Source of the DNA: Lethocerus indicus
Taxonomy: Eukaryota; Arthropoda; Insecta; Hemiptera; Belostomatidae
DNA: 64,000 nucleotides
Assembly: GCA_019843655.1 (NCBI GenBank)
Contig: JACDQD010000005.1
Coordinates: 1-64,000 of the forward strand
Direction of reading: 5' to 3'
Shown here: in pieces, positions 11,612 to 23,409 of the stretch
Numbering within the stretch: position 1 is the stretch's first letter
Layout: the number at the start of each line of letters is the position of its first letter
Program-made: the position numbers and the translations under genes
Notes under the pieces: model-generated
The model's input: only the letters and a program-made list of their open reading frames with translations
What the model was told of the DNA's origin: nothing
Databases searched by the model: none

Positions 11612-12190
11612 TGGATTTGTTGTGTTTCTGTCTCCTCTCGCCGGTTCGGTCTTTCGCTAGACCGGTTTCGGCCGCTCGCCCCCGTCTTCAGTAGCGCTGT
11701 GTCAGTCACAAAGCAGAGAATACCGTAGATTTCTCGTCTCCTCGCGCCGGTTTGGTCTTTCGCTAGACCGGTTTCGGCCGCTCGCCCCCGTCTTCAGTAG
11801 CGCTGTGTCAGTCACAAAGCAGAGAATACCGTAGATTTCTCGTCTCCTCGCGCTGGTTTGGTCTTTCGCTAGACACAAAGATCACGGTTTCGGCCGCTCG
11901 CCCCCGTCTTCAGTAGCGGTCTCAGTCACAAAGCAGAGAATACCGTAGATTTCTCGTCTCCTCTCGCCGGTTCGGTCTTTCGCTAGATCCGACAAAGTCT
12001 AGAGAACAGAATTCCTCTCAACGCAAATAAGACAAACGACATCCCCCCAAAAACACCGCTACTGAAGATGGCGAGCGGCCGAAACCGGTCTAGAAAAAGA
12101 CCGAACCGGCGAGAAAGAGACAGAGACACAACAAATATACGGTATTCCACAGCCCCTCGTAGATCCGCAAAACAGTTATTCTAAACTGAT
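11612..12190. mobile_element. Fold-back element with tandemly amplified arm, B2
   Basis: Four direct copies of one arm (GTCTCCTC...GGTCTTTCGCTAGA, CGGTTTCGGCCGCTCGCCCC, GTCTTCAGTAGCG) begin near 11630, 11736, 11842 and 11956, spaced 106-114 bp. The first three carry the full Gly-less GGCCGCTCGCC core; the fourth stops after CGCTAGAT. One inverted arm follows at about 12055-12150 (CTACTGAAGATGGCGAGCGG). Ends resemble GTAGATCCGCAAAACAG. Confidence 0.75.
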
Positions 12191-13504
12191 AGTATTTGTG
12201 TAATTTTAAACGGCTCCAGGAAAAACATAAGACCGGTCTAGTAGTCAGCGTGTCTTGGTAATGAAAACAATTTTATAGACCGTTAAACGAGCAACCCGGT
12301 ATAATCAGAAATGTCAGTACTATCCGTGCAATGGGCAATCGTATAATTTTTATCTTCGGTTGCGGATTTTACTCCGGTCTACTCTAGACCGGTTTCGATC
12401 AATCCAGCGATTTATATAATCAGAATCTAGATTGCCAATTTATAATTACTACCGTACGAATTTGTAAAAAAAAAATCCCGGTTCCTAAAGTTACACATTC
12501 CCGTCTCACTCCTCCCACGACGATTATATTGAAAATATAAACGGTCAAAAATTCGAATATATAAGATATTCATGGATGCGTTTAGTATATTGGGTACAAA
12601 GGGAAACTCAAAATTTTCCGCTAATATATTTCGAATACTGAAAAATTCAGGTGCTAAAGAGACATAATTTTGTTTCAATACTCCTTTTAGCGCCATATAC
12701 GATGAGTGGTGCATAAATATCCATACAGAAATGACAGTAGGTTAATAAGTATGGATTTGAAGTACAAATACAGAGTTTATTTTTCTTGGAATACAAATAG
12801 GACATAGAGAAAACGATATACAAATAATAGTTCGTGTTTACGGGCCTTTCTACATATATACTTAATTATTATGACGGAGGCTACTGCTAACAATAAAAAC
12901 CCGAGGACTTAAGCTACACTCATTTAATTCACTCTCACGTGGACTTTACAAGTCCACTTTCAAGTTATCGTCCTCATTATCTTAACTTGATGTTCGATGT
13001 TCTAGTTGAGGAATGAGGAAGGGGGAAGGACCGTCAGTGAATTGGTACGTAAAGGTTTCATTTCGATTTTCAATTTCCCCCCCATATTTTCACGATATTC
13101 GATATAAACTTTTGCCGGTTAGGGCGTAAGTGGCCGGCCAAGTAAGTGACCAAGTTTTCCCGGTTTTAAACGAGGCCGAGTCGGGAATAATCGATCGTTT
13201 CGATCACGCGTTCGATGACTGGAAACGTGAGCCGGTTACGGACACGTAATCGGGTCCGTAACACCGTTTTAGTAACCGTATTGCCGGCCGATGGGCGGGG
13301 AAAATGTCCCAGGAAAACGGACTTCTCTCTGTTTCGCCCGCTTTGTATCTGACTTTCACTCGGCCCCGCTACGCCCGCTTAGGCCAACATTGACCTTAGA
13401 AAACGGACATTGTCAATATCGTACAACGGCGAGGGACGTCCCGGATGAGAAGTTTACAAATTACCGGCCCGAATACCGTTTAAAATGAAACTAAACAGCC
13501 TGTG
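12191..13504. other. Intergenic
   Basis: No gene supported. A 95-codon minus-strand frame at 12427-12714 has no recognisable domain. 12360-12410 carries a degraded fold-back fragment (CTCTAGACCGGTTTCGAT). Confidence 0.4.
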
Positions 13505-13680
13505 CTGTTTCCGTCTTTCGCTAGACCGGCGTTTCGGCCGTTCGCCCCGTCTTCAGTAGCGTCGGGCACCATCGCTGCACTGTCACTGTACCGTCAGCCG
13601 CTGCTGAAGATGGGGCGAGAAATACCGCAAACCCACACGCTATTCCAACCCCTTCGCAGACCGCAAAACTTATATGTCAA
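13505..13680. mobile_element. Fold-back element copy B3
   Basis: Left arm GTCTTTCGCTAGACCGGCG...GTTCGCCCCGTCTTCAGTAG, short spacer, then a degraded right arm CTGCTGAAGATGGGGCGAGA and a terminus with CTATTCCAACCCCTTCGCAG. Confidence 0.75.
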
Positions 13681-14414
13681 ACTGAACGACTTTTAAATTA
13701 AAACTTTAAATATCAAAAAATGTTCCGCGAAATGTCCCATACAACGTCAAAAGAAAAAGTGGAAAACGTTCGCCATACAAAGATACAACAACGGGTTTCT
13801 CCTCAGTTGTTGTCTGCTCGTTATCGACATCGCTGCAAAATTGTAATTTACAGTTACAATAAAATAGTGTAAAAATAAAACATGGTTTATAGGTAAACCG
13901 TTTACCCATATTAATAATATCAGAACTAATAAAATATTTTACCGTATATGTTTCTAACGATTGGTTAGTTTTACTGGAATAGCCCTCAAATCAACTCACC
14001 GAACGCGGTTTTGAAACGTAGCTTTCCGCATATCAAATTTTCGATTTTAAAACTTTGCAAAATAAGTGCGGAAATTTGAAGTGTTTCCGATTGCCACCGG
14101 TGTAATAGAATCTCAATGTGTATTTATTTATACGAGCTGGAAGGGTTTTCGCCCTTTCCCTCCGTGGGCCACTTCTGAGCGTTGAGGATGGTTCGAAGGA
14201 CTTTTGACTGGAATCTCTGGATGCGACCGATTTTGGAATTCTCAGTGGAACCCAATAGTTCTAATGCGGGGTTTAATGCGGATATAGTCGGAATTATTTA
14301 GTTGCCAACAGTAACTAGGGAAAGAGGAAGGGAGAAATTTTTTAATGATTTTCAAAGCTACAACAGAAAATAGAGAATACCGTAGATTTCGTGTGGCTTA
14401 AGCCGATTAATAAA
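13681..14414. other. Intergenic
   Basis: AT-rich, no gene or recognised repeat. Confidence 0.4.
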
Positions 14415-14700
14415 ATACCTCCCAACCCAAATATGACAAACGACATCCCCCCAAAAACACAATAACAGGACACGTATATATACACATGACAAACAGACAA
14501 CCGCCGCAGTACAAGTGACAGTGACAGTGCGGTGGGGGATGGCCAAAAGTGCCAAAGTGACTGACACCGCTACTGAAGACGGGGCGAGCGGCCGCAAAAC
14601 CGGTCTAGCAAAAGACCAAACCGTCGGCGGGGAAACAGAGACACACGAAATCTACTGTATTCCAACCACTGGCGGACCAAAAAAGCAGGTATTGTGAACT
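14415..14700. mobile_element. Fold-back element copy B4
   Basis: Contains GACAAACGACATCCCCCCAA, also found in B2, then AAAGTGCCAAAGTGACTGAC, CGCTACTGAAGACGGGGCGA, GGTCTAGCAAAAGACCAAAC and the outer terminus TATTCCAACCACTGGCGGAC. The left arm is largely replaced. Confidence 0.7.
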
Positions 14701-15112
14701 AGAAAATACAGTTTTTTCACGTCGGCGTTGCGCATAATAAGCCTATAAGTTAAGGGACCGCCAACGGGACAGTTCCGGAAGGGAAATTGCTCTGGGACGC
14801 CCACTGAACCTCTTAGTGCCTTAGAGTGCCTTACCTATTACGCAACCGTTTGCAATTGCTGCATTTTCCACTCAGTACACCGCATTCTTCGTGTTTTCAA
14901 ATAAATTAATTTCAGACACCGAGCGCAATTTATGTGCCCGACTCTTATAAACGATTTATTTCAAACGGGCCGCGAATGGCACGAAATATTTTCTCTATTT
15001 TCTGTTGGCAGTGAAAGGCACGAACTGTTTACGGGATTTTAACACCGAGCTAATTACAGAATACAGTAAGCGGGTATTAGCTTAATGAGAAAATATAAAA
15101 GATACTCTTTTA
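14701..15112. other. Intergenic
   Basis: No gene or recognised repeat. Confidence 0.4.
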
Positions 15113-15292
15113 ATAGTACAGTAGATTTGTCGTGTTTCTGTCTCCTATCGCCGGTTCGGTCTTTCGCTAGACCGGTCTTCAGTTAGTCGCTATTGGCACT
15201 ATAGTGACAATGACTATAGTGCAGTGAGGATGCCCGAAACGAATCCGAAGTGACTGACGCCGCTACTGAAGATGGCGAGCGGCCGAAACTCT
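15113..15292. mobile_element. Fold-back element copy B5
   Basis: Arms TCTGTCTCCTATCGCCGGTT...GCTAGACCGGTCTTCAGT and CGCTACTGAAGATGGCGAGC...CGAAACT face each other across about 60 bp. Confidence 0.75.
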
Positions 15293-15904
15293 TAAAAGGG
15301 ACAAAGTCGAAAACCCTTCCGCTGTCATCCGCCCGTCGGATACTGTAGTTTTCCTGATTCAGAACTGTTTAGGTTTAGCGAACCGGCAATAAATGACAAA
15401 TAAAAGGATTTTTAGCCGAACGCATTGATCGGTTATGAAACCGCAGCGGGAACGGTATACAGTTCCTCATACCTGGTGGTGTCCGGTTGAAAACCCTACT
15501 ATTCATTCTGCCATACAACGTCCTTGTCTGTAACACGTCCTTACGGTACGTGTCGATTGTAGACACAACGCTCTAATAATTATCCCGCCGAGCTTTGTGT
15601 CCGCCGACAATGAAAGTTGTAAACAACGTACAATCAGATACAGGAGTACATTCCGTACAGTGCTTCAGCTCCGCCCTATCTCTCTTTTTAATGTAGCGTA
15701 AAGAAATCGTTTTCCCACAGCTTTCAAAATCCACCGGACTCCTGTCGCGTTTTTAACGCGGAGATTCAATTCCGGAAAGATTCGATTTTCGGTCTAAAAT
15801 TGTCTGAAATCGACGTTTTCTTCCGGGCCAAAGATTGGACTGAGACAAAACTCTGGGTTTCGTCGAATCCAATTGGCCTCAAGTGTTGGGAATATTCCTA
15901 GAAT
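15293..15904. other. Intergenic
   Basis: No gene supported. Short minus-strand frames have no recognisable motif. Confidence 0.4.
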
Positions 15905-15960
15905 TTCCTGGTTCTAGACCGGTTATGGCCACTCGCCGTCTTCGGTAGCATTGCCGGTAG
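15905..15960 (+). mobile_element. Fold-back fragment B6
   Basis: Only GTTCTAGACCGGTTATGGCC and ACTCGCCGTCTTCGGTAGC remain. Confidence 0.6.
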
Positions 15961-16032
15961 AAATGTGAGGCATGAAGTAGGGCCGTAAAAGTACAGAATA
16001 AGGATAAACGAATTGTTTAAAGAATATATAAC

Positions 16033-16190
16033 GAGGAAAACATCTGTTTAATAAAGGATATATAAATCACCCGAAAACCCATTGCCAGAGCCATTTATAT
16101 CGTTGATATTTTGGTGTACCGAAAAATTCCCCTCCAGCCCTCTGCGTCTTCTTCAGTGGCCCCAAATCCTCTACATCTTTGTTTTGGTCT
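16033..16190. repeat. Dispersed repeat, copy 2
   Basis: Counterpart of 7030-7180; the same order of short matches, including TAATAAAGGAT, CACCCGAAAA and CTTCTTCAGTGGCC. Confidence 0.5.
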
Positions 16191-17177
16191 TCCTTCCCGT
16201 TCAGAGATGTCATCACCTTCTCCAGTCTTCTCATCCGTCCCATCCTCTAATCCTTCTATACCTAATTTCGAATATTATATCTGCACTATTGTAGAGGTGG
16301 AATCCCCCCCCCCATACCCAAAAGAATCGACTTAAACAGAAAATTTGGACTCTTAAGGCCGTTACTGAAACGGACATCGAAATTGTGACCTCAAGTAACA
16401 AACTGACAATTTACGAAGCGATACTTAAACCGACACGGACGTACGGTATATCCAGAGATTTCAGTCAAAAGTCCTTCGTACCATCCTTAATGCTCCCCCG
16501 GGGGTATGTTTCAAACAGACAATCCACCGTGACCTCAACATACCGACAGTGGACGAAGTCGCAAAATTCCGGTTTCCTGAAGTTCCACTCCCGCCTTTCT
16601 CCTCGTCCTAATCCACTCGTTCAGTCCCTTAGTCCTCTCTTAGCCCTTAGACAACAGTTGTTCCTGTGTCAGAAGTGCCCATCATTGGGTGGTTTTTTTT
16701 TTATTTAATTTGGAGACAGTTTCCCGTACAAAGTGTAACGAAAATGGGTACAAGTTTTTTTTTTTTGCCTAGTGAAGTTGTAAAAACTACTCAATGCGGG
16801 CTTACCTTCGCAGTCTTCGGCCGGCTGGCTGGTGACCGCCCTTGTGCCGCCCTCGGACGCGTCCTTCGCTAAGGTTCTAGAAAGTACGCGGCCGTACCGA
16901 ACGGAAACTCGGCACATTCAGATTTCCTCCATCAATTCGCAGACGCAGAGGGAAATATATTTACGGGCCGAAACCTATTTACGGAAGGCTGTCGGAGTGG
17001 ACGCTCGTATTGAGATAATTCGCTCGTTCTATTGATGTTCAAATAACACTAACAACGAGTAGACAACCGGGGAGGAGAAACCCACCTGCTCATTCCCTTT
17101 TTATAAATTTATTACACATTTAGATCTTAGGGAATGTCGGAAGATAGTGGTACTATTGGGATTCGGACGGTGGGTGA
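16191..17177. other. Intergenic
   Basis: No gene supported; contains C- and T-runs and short open frames (for example 16385-16708) lacking family features. Confidence 0.4.
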
Positions 17178-17387
17178 TTAGGGTTGGCCAAAAGTAATCG
17201 ACATTTTGACTTTGGAATTCATTTTATTTTGCTAAAAAAGAAACTTTAATTATTAATCTACTATATATATTCACCGATATTATCGACGACAACTCTCTGC
17301 CACTTTTCCGCCAAATTTTCGATTCCCCTCTTGAAGAACTCTTCCAGAAGACCGAAATACATCTTATCAAATTGTCGATTACTTTTG

Positions 17388-17392
<5 letters not shown>
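17178..17392 (-). mobile_element. Mariner-derived MITE, copy M3
   Basis: TTAGGGTTGGCCAAAAGTAA at one end and GTCGATTACTTTTGGGTA at the other. The minus strand still reads YFGLLEEFFKRGIENLAEKW then QRVV, the form of a mariner transposase C-terminus, but the catalytic core is absent. Confidence 0.85.

Positions 17393-17437
<45 letters not shown>
17390..17437. repeat. (TA)n microsatellite
   Basis: About 24 TA units directly joined to M3. Confidence 0.95.
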
Positions 17438-17439
<2 letters not shown>

Positions 17440-18237
17440 CGAATAAAGTTTCAAGGTAGTAAGAAGCAGAACGGGGTATTCTAGAGTGGAAAGTCTGAGT
17501 CACGGGCGCGATCCGTGACATTGAGACCTGTACAAGAACTGCATTCGGCCTCCGTTCGTTGTACGAAACTAATTTCACGTTTAGATTTTCGCGCACGAGT
17601 TTCGTATTCACTAAGCGATACGCCCCGACGCCTGTCGTCGAGCGTCCAATTCACGGGGCGTCGACGTGCAGCATTGACATTTAATACATTTAATGCGCGT
17701 ACTTGAACCGTGCACAGAGAGTTGGAAAACCAATATTCACAGGACCGCTTATTTGAAACGGAAGCCGGAAAAAATGTCTGTCATATCCGGTCATATTTGA
17801 AAAAACAAATATTATCTATAAGTATCGTAAATGTAGAACAAAGCCGAATGGTTTTCTGAAAGGTAATCTGTTTTAGAATAAAAAAAAGAAGTAATTTAAG
17901 CGCAAGTAACTCGTGTAAGTGCACTTACCAGATAAACCAATTATACTACCCACGTCTTGGACTAAGATAGATTAAGTCTAGAAAGAATTAGTTTTTTTTT
18001 CCAGTTACCGCGAAAACTAGACGTCCGTGAAAAATACCTACGCAATTTTCCCTAACGCGCCCGTAAATATATTCATAGACTCAAAGGATATTAGTTTTGA
18101 AATAATAAATTTTTATACGATTTTTAAAAAACGGTAAATTAGAAAGTGTATAGAGTTGAAAGGAGATTTGCGACGAAATTGTTTTTTGTCGCCGCAAATG
18201 AAAAATTTTGTATATCGATCGGTTCTTAAATCCCGAA
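17438..18237. other. Intergenic
   Basis: No gene or recognised repeat. Confidence 0.4.
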
Positions 18238-18430
18238 GGATTGTGGTGTTTCTGTCTCCTCCCTTTTGCTAGACCGGTTTCGGCCGCTCGCCAACAGTGA
18301 CTAACACAGCGCTACTGAAGACGGGGCGAGCGGCCGAAACCGGTCTAGCGAAAGACCGAATCGGCGAGAGGCGACAGAAATACCACATACCTGCGGTATC
18401 CCAACCCCTCGCAGACCACAAAACGGGTAC
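18238..18430. mobile_element. Fold-back element copy B7
   Basis: Short left arm (TTTCTGTCTCCTCC, CTAGACCGGTTTCGGCCGCT) and a complete right arm (GCTACTGAAGACGGGGCGAG, GGTCTAGCGAAAGACCGAAT, GCGGTATCCCAACCCCTCGC), almost back to back. An obvious hairpin. Confidence 0.8.
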
Positions 18431-18795
18431 GTTAAACTAGTTCTTAAATACGATTTCTATCGATGATTTAAAAGGGCAGTTCATTTCTATAGCAAAAATG
18501 TGAGCTATTAAGGGGCCGAACAGCATGAGATGTCTCAAAAACTGTATTACAGGTTTAATTCATTGTTATCATTCATTGAATGACAAATCTACGCTATAAA
18601 TAATTTATAGAAAACGGAACTAATTACATTCGAAAATATTTGATAATAAATTCATGATCTCAATGCCTAAGAGCTGACAAATTTCGTACAACCACTTGAG
18701 AGTCAAATGCTGGGTATCAGTTTTTAATCTGTTTCCCGTAAGGCCGTCGGACTATAAGGAAATGATAGTGTCTATAACTGAAAAGTGGATCTGCA
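18431..18795. other. Intergenic, upstream of G2
   Basis: No gene or recognised repeat. Confidence 0.4.
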
Positions 18796-18965
18796 CAAGG
18801 ACAAGTAAAGGGTGAGACGTGGGCACGCCCCTCCTTATGCATCCACGCTTAGGCTTACCTTAGCTTACCATCAGCCAGAGCTATATAAGCGACCGCCACT
18901 TCTCTCACAACCATCCAATACAACTTCTTCGTTCTCCCAACACAGACCTACTTCGCCAAATCATC
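18796..18965 (+). promoter_or_regulatory. G2 promoter and 5' UTR
   Basis: CAAGGACAAGTAAAGGG at 18796, CACGCCCC at 18824-18831, TATATAA at 18882-18888, ACACAGACCTACTT about 20 nt before the ATG. No TCAGT initiator is obvious. Confidence 0.7.
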
Positions 18966-19833
18966 ATGTACAAGCTGGTGGGTTCACTGATGATATACCA
19001 GAATTACAGACGTTCGAGATATTTTAATGTTTTTGGATTTAAATATGGAATAATATTTTCAGGTGGTGTTGTTCGCCGTCGTCGCCTTCGCCAAAGGGAG
19101 CGTCATCGGCCATGGATGGGCAGGACACGGATGGAGCGGCCACGGCCTGGCAGGACATGGCGCCTGGGGCGCAGGAGGACACGGCTGGGGAGTAGCCGCC
19201 GCCCCGCCGCAGTCGTCGCCGCCGCCCCGCCTGGACCGGAGCTAACGCCGCCGCACGCCGCCGCCACCGCCGGAGTCGCCGCCGCCAACCGCGACGCCGC
19301 CGTCGTAGCCGCCGGCGCCAACGCCCTCGCCGCCCCGCCGAGGCCGCCCGCCTCGCCGCTCAGGCCGCCGCCGCCTCCGCCTGGGCCGCCCCGCCGTCGT
19401 CGCCGCCGCTCCCGTCGTCGCCGCCGCCCCTGCCGTAGTCGCCGCCCCCGTCTGGACCGGAGCCAACGCCGCCGCCCACGCCGGCGCCACCCTCGGTGTA
19501 GCCGCCGCTAACCGCGACGCCGCCGTCGGCATCGCCGCCGCCAACACCCTGGCCGCCCCCGCCGAGGCCACCCGCCTCGCCTCCCAGGCCGCCGCCAACG
19601 TAGCCGCCGCCAACGTGGCCGCCGCCAACGCCGCCGCCGCTAACGCCGCTGCCGCCAACGCCGCCGCCGCTCACGCTGCCGCCTCCAACGCCGCCGCCGC
19701 TCGCGTCGCCGCCGCCAACTTCGCCGCCTCCCACCTGGCCACCGGCCACCTGGCCGCCCCCGGCTGGGGCCACGCCGGCCTGGTCGCCTCCCACGGCCTC
19801 CTCTCCGGTCACGGTGTCCACGGTCACTGGTAA
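18966..19833 (+). CDS. G2: Ala/Gly-rich secreted structural protein, longest member
   Basis: Exon 1 18966-18977 (MYKL), intron 18978-19062 (GTGGGT donor, TTTTCAG acceptor, only 85 bp), exon 2 19063-19833. The N-terminal half reads VVLFAVVAFAKGSVIGHGW, followed by WAGHGWSGHGLAGHGAWGAG, a Gly/His block longer than in the other genes. Two AANRDA modules and a long pentad run (A-A-A-N-A) precede HGVHGHW-TGA. Six nucleotides appear to be missing at five places between about 19204 and 19393, among them two C-runs before 19225, GCCGCACGCC near 19253, and C-runs near 19338 and 19389. Repaired length is 262 aa. AATAAA lies at 19944-19949. It looks intermediate between the G1 and G3 subfamilies. Confidence 0.75.
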
Positions 19834-20068
19834 AAGACTCTGGACTCTTCTGGAACGCGCATCCCGGCCGGGCTGTCCACACCGGCCAGTAAACTACAAA
19901 CTGACCTCCCGATGTAGTGTAGATAACGTTGAAATATTTTTTTAATAAATTAAATTATTTTATCATAATCCGTTCTATTATCATTTTCTCCCTGCACACA
20001 ACTGTAATAAGTCTCAAGGAGAAGACAATGTCGGTTGGATTTGACGATTGGATAATTTCATGAAAATA

Positions 20069-20275
20069 TTAGGGGTACACAAAAGTAATCAACATTTTGA
20101 CTTTTGGATTTCATTTTATTTTGCTAAAAAAGAAACTTTAATTATTAATCTACTGTATATTCACCGATATTATCGACAACAACTCTCTGCGACTTTTCCG
20201 CCAAATTTTCGATTCCCCTCTTGAAGAACTCCTCAAGACCGAAATACATCTTATCAAATTTTTGATGACTTTTGG
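20069..20275 (-). mobile_element. Mariner-derived MITE, copy M4
   Basis: Begins TTAGGGGTACACAAAAGTAA and has the shared interior down to ACATCTTATCAAATTTTTGA and CTTTTGGGTACA. A further solo end, CATTACTTTTGGGTACACCT AATA, lies at about 20468-20492, so the original element may have reached that far. Confidence 0.8.
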
Positions 20276-21168
20276 GTACAAATATAATAAGTTATTTTAG
20301 CCCGGCAGTTTTAGTACCGTCATTCGGCAATAAATTGGTCTACTGCCGACAGAATCTACTAGCGAAATCTACTTTTTTAGGACGTCTACGAGGATTCAAC
20401 ATTGAGGAGGATAATTTGAATTTTCCTCCAAATTAAGAAAAAAAATGAATTTGAAAAAAATTTTTCATTACTTTTGGGTACACCTAATATATACACAACA
20501 CGAAATGAATGATGATGAAATTTCAAATGATAAATAGTACTCGATAATTACTTTCATTTATCACTGTATGCAGTATTTATGTATACCAAAGTCAGGATAT
20601 TTGTAATAGGCTATAGAAATATTACTTCAATTGAGAATCTGTCCGTTGGGACTTATCAGCAATATCAGCACACAGTATATAATACCATTGGCGAGTACCA
20701 ACAAAGTTTCGTTTCGGCTGGAATATGTTCAGCAATCGCACTTAGGGCGCTATCAGTCACGTCTTTAGTAATTTACGCTTGGTTTTTCCTCGACATAAAA
20801 TAGAAAATGGTCGCCACACGTCTCTCATTTCGCCCATTTGCGTCCTTTATGGGTGCCAATTTCAGGATCGATGAAAATGTATTTGATATTTGAGATTCTC
20901 CGATTGGCGGCGTATACATTGTCATACATCCAACACTTGCCAGTTACAATTATAAACCTTCCAACACGAATAGAGGATGTATAAAGGACGTGGAAAATAT
21001 AACACTGAACTGCGGTTCTAAAATAAGTTTTAGATACGAACGTTGGTTGGGTCGCTCTTTGGACAATTTTTTATCTTTTTTTCAAGACAGTGCCAACATA
21101 CAGCTTGTTCTACAGTTGGTAATCTGTACTTAACGAAACACTGGATGAACACTCTATGAACTATGCGA

Positions 21169-21171
<3 letters not shown>
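20276..21171. other. Intergenic
   Basis: Solo mariner end near 20468-20492; otherwise no gene. A 74-codon frame at 20579-20803 has no recognised motif. Confidence 0.4.

Positions 21172-21226
<55 letters not shown>
21172..21226. repeat. (TA)n microsatellite
   Basis: About 27 TA units. Confidence 0.95.
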
Positions 21227-21229
<3 letters not shown>

Positions 21230-21432
21230 CAATTGAGACAGTCGTTATATAATGTTATGCTACGAAACTGCACTGCTTGGCGCATACACACCGATGACCG
21301 AATAGAGGAAACGATAATCTGATAACAATCCATAAAATTATTGGCTACTAAAAATAATATAGTTTAAATGGAAAGGAGATTTTTAATTTCAGTAACAAAA
21401 TTATTTCTACAATATTACAAAATGTGTTATTA

Positions 21433-21649
21433 TTAGGGGTACCCAAAAGTGATCAATATTTTGACTTTGGAAATCATTTTATTTTGTTAAAAAAGAAAAA
21501 TTTATTATTAATCTACTATATATTCACCGATATTATCGACGACAACTCTCTGCGACTTTTCCGGCAAATTTTCGATTCCCCTCTTGAAGAACTCCTCAAG
21601 ACCAAAATACATCTTATCAAATTGTTGATTACTTTTGGATACACCTGAT
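21433..21649 (-). mobile_element. Mariner-derived MITE, copy M5
   Basis: TTAGGGGTACCCAAAAGTGA at the left and GTTGATTACTTTTGGATACA at the right, flanked by TA on both sides. Interior as in M1 and M3. Confidence 0.85.
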
Positions 21650-21845
21650 ATTAAAACACTAGATTGATAAAAGGGGCGATCAAATATAAAGCGAATTTCA
21701 TAGCAAAATATTGTTTAATGGTACAATAAATTTACTTAACTAATATTCCTCAGTGCTATTTGCGTCATATTAATATTCCTGTATATAGTCAGATACTATA
21801 TTATGAAACAGACCTACAACACTGATAATTTATACCTGATAATAG

Positions 21846-22170
21846 ATTTGTTGTGTTTCTGTGTCCTCTCGCCGGTTTGGTCTTTCGTTAGACCGGTTTC
21901 GGCCGCTCGCCCCGTCTTCAGTAGCGGTGTTAGTCACTGTCGGCACTTTGGATATTTTTCAGGCGGCATCCTCGCTTCTGCTCTGTCACTGTCACTTGTA
22001 CTGTAGTGAGGATGTCAAAAACATCCAAAGTGCCAATAGTGACAAACACCGCTACTGAAGATGGGGCGAGCGGCCGAAACCGGTCTAGCTAAAGACCAAA
22101 CCGGCGAGATGAGACAGAAACACACCAAATCTACGGTATTCCAACCCCTCGCAGACCACAAAACAGGTAA
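21846..22170. mobile_element. Fold-back element copy B8, near complete
   Basis: Left arm TTTGTTGTGTTTCTGTGTCC...TAGACCGGTTTCGGCCGCTC, GTCTTCAGTAGCGG. The centre holds GGCACTTTGGATATTTTTC, GTCACTGTCACTTGTACTG and the inverse ACATCCAAAGTGCCAATAG. The right arm ends TATTCCAACCCCTCGCAGAC, CACAAAACAGGTA. The best template for the family. Confidence 0.85.
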
Positions 22171-22434
22171 CTGATAATTTATATTTTACAATTTATCTTG
22201 TATGTTTAAGCGTGTGTAGTTTAAATATCTGCAGTACAAATTAGGACCAAAAGGTATACAAGATGAATTTACAATCTTTTCCTTGCGGGCGTGAATTAAT
22301 GGAACGCTATTAGATGACGTTTAAATTACACGAAAGCAAACCAAGGAAATGTTAGTCACAGCGGCCGTTCGGCAATTTTTTACAACTAGAACGGAGTACA
22401 GGGAATTATTGGCCTATTTGAGGGGGTCCTTGGG
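22171..22434. other. Intergenic, upstream of G3
   Basis: No gene or recognised repeat. Confidence 0.4.
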
Positions 22435-22602
22435 CAAGGCCGGGAGAAGGACCACACTCAGCCACGCCCAGTAATTCATATGTCGCCACCACCACCACCA
22501 CCACCCCGGTCTATACCACATATCCAATATAAATACAAGAGAAACAATTGTCAGATCATTCAGTCTCCTGTCTCCAACAGCACAGACCTACTTCTAGCAA
22601 AC
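22435..22602 (+). promoter_or_regulatory. G3 promoter and 5' UTR
   Basis: CAAGGCCGGGAGAAGG at 22435, CCACGCCC at 22462-22469, a (CCA)n run at 22485-22505, TATAAATA at 22528-22535, TCAGT at 22560-22564, AGACCT from 22584. Confidence 0.8.
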
Positions 22603-23409
22603 ATGTACAAGCTGGTCAGTACATTAACAAATATGATTACGATATAGGAATTTTTTATGTATGTAACATAACAGATGAAGAATCTAGAAATTTGGATATT
22701 AATATTTATTTATGTTCAGGTGGTGTTGTTGGCCGCAGTCGCCGTAGCTGAGTGCAGCGTGATCGGGCACGGATGGGCCGGGCACGGAGTGGGACACGGC
22801 CTGGCCGGGTGGGCAGCCGCCCCGCCCTGGCAGCCGCCCCGCTCTAGTAGCCGCCCCGCCTGGACAGGAGCTAACGCCGCCGCCCACGCCGCAGCCACCG
22901 CCGGAGTGGCCGCCGCCAACCGCGACGCCGCCGTCGTAGCCGCCGACGCCAACACCCGCGCCGCCCCGCCGAGGCCGCCCGCCTCGCCGCTCAGGCCGCC
23001 GCCGCCTCCACCTGGGCCGCCCCGCCCTCGTCGCCGCCGCTCCCTCGTAGCCGCCGCCCCGCCGTAGTCGCCGCCCCGTCTGGACCGGCGCCAACGCCGC
23101 CGCCCACGCCGGCGCCACCCTCGGCGTAGCCGCCGCTAACCGCGACGCCGCCGTCGGCATCGCCGCCGCCAACACCCTGGCCGCCCCGCCGAGGCCACCC
23201 GCCTCGCCTCCCAGGCCGCCGCCAATGTTGCCGCCGCCAACGTAGCCGCCGCCAACGCCGCTGCCGCCAACGCCGCTGCCGCCAACGCCGCCGCCGCTCA
23301 CGTTGCCGCCTCCAACGTCGCCGCCGCCAACTTGGCCGCCGCCCACTGGGCCGCCCCCGGCTGGGCTCACGCCGCCCACGGTGTCCACGCTCTCCACGGT
23401 CACTGGTGA
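22603..23409 (+). CDS. G3: Ala/Gly-rich secreted structural protein
   Basis: Exon 1 22603-22614, intron 22615-22719, exon 2 22720-23409. The mature N-terminus follows MYKLVVLLAAVAVAE as CSVIGHGWAGHGVGHGLAGW; the Cys just past the likely cleavage site is shared by G3-G7. Two WTGAN/AANRDA modules and a pentad tail end in HGVHALHGHW. Nine C-runs are one base shorter than in G4: near 22820, 22837, 22854, 22964, 23020, 23042, 23057, 23074 and 23184. The total of nine keeps the end in frame, while the middle reads Pro/Arg-rich and meets stops. Repaired length is 236 aa, one pentad less than G4. AATAAA at 23517-23522. Confidence 0.8.

Noticed and set aside
21804..22058. Frames with PVSAARPVFSS-like peptides
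   Set aside because: They come from the fold-back arm sequence and recur wherever it does.
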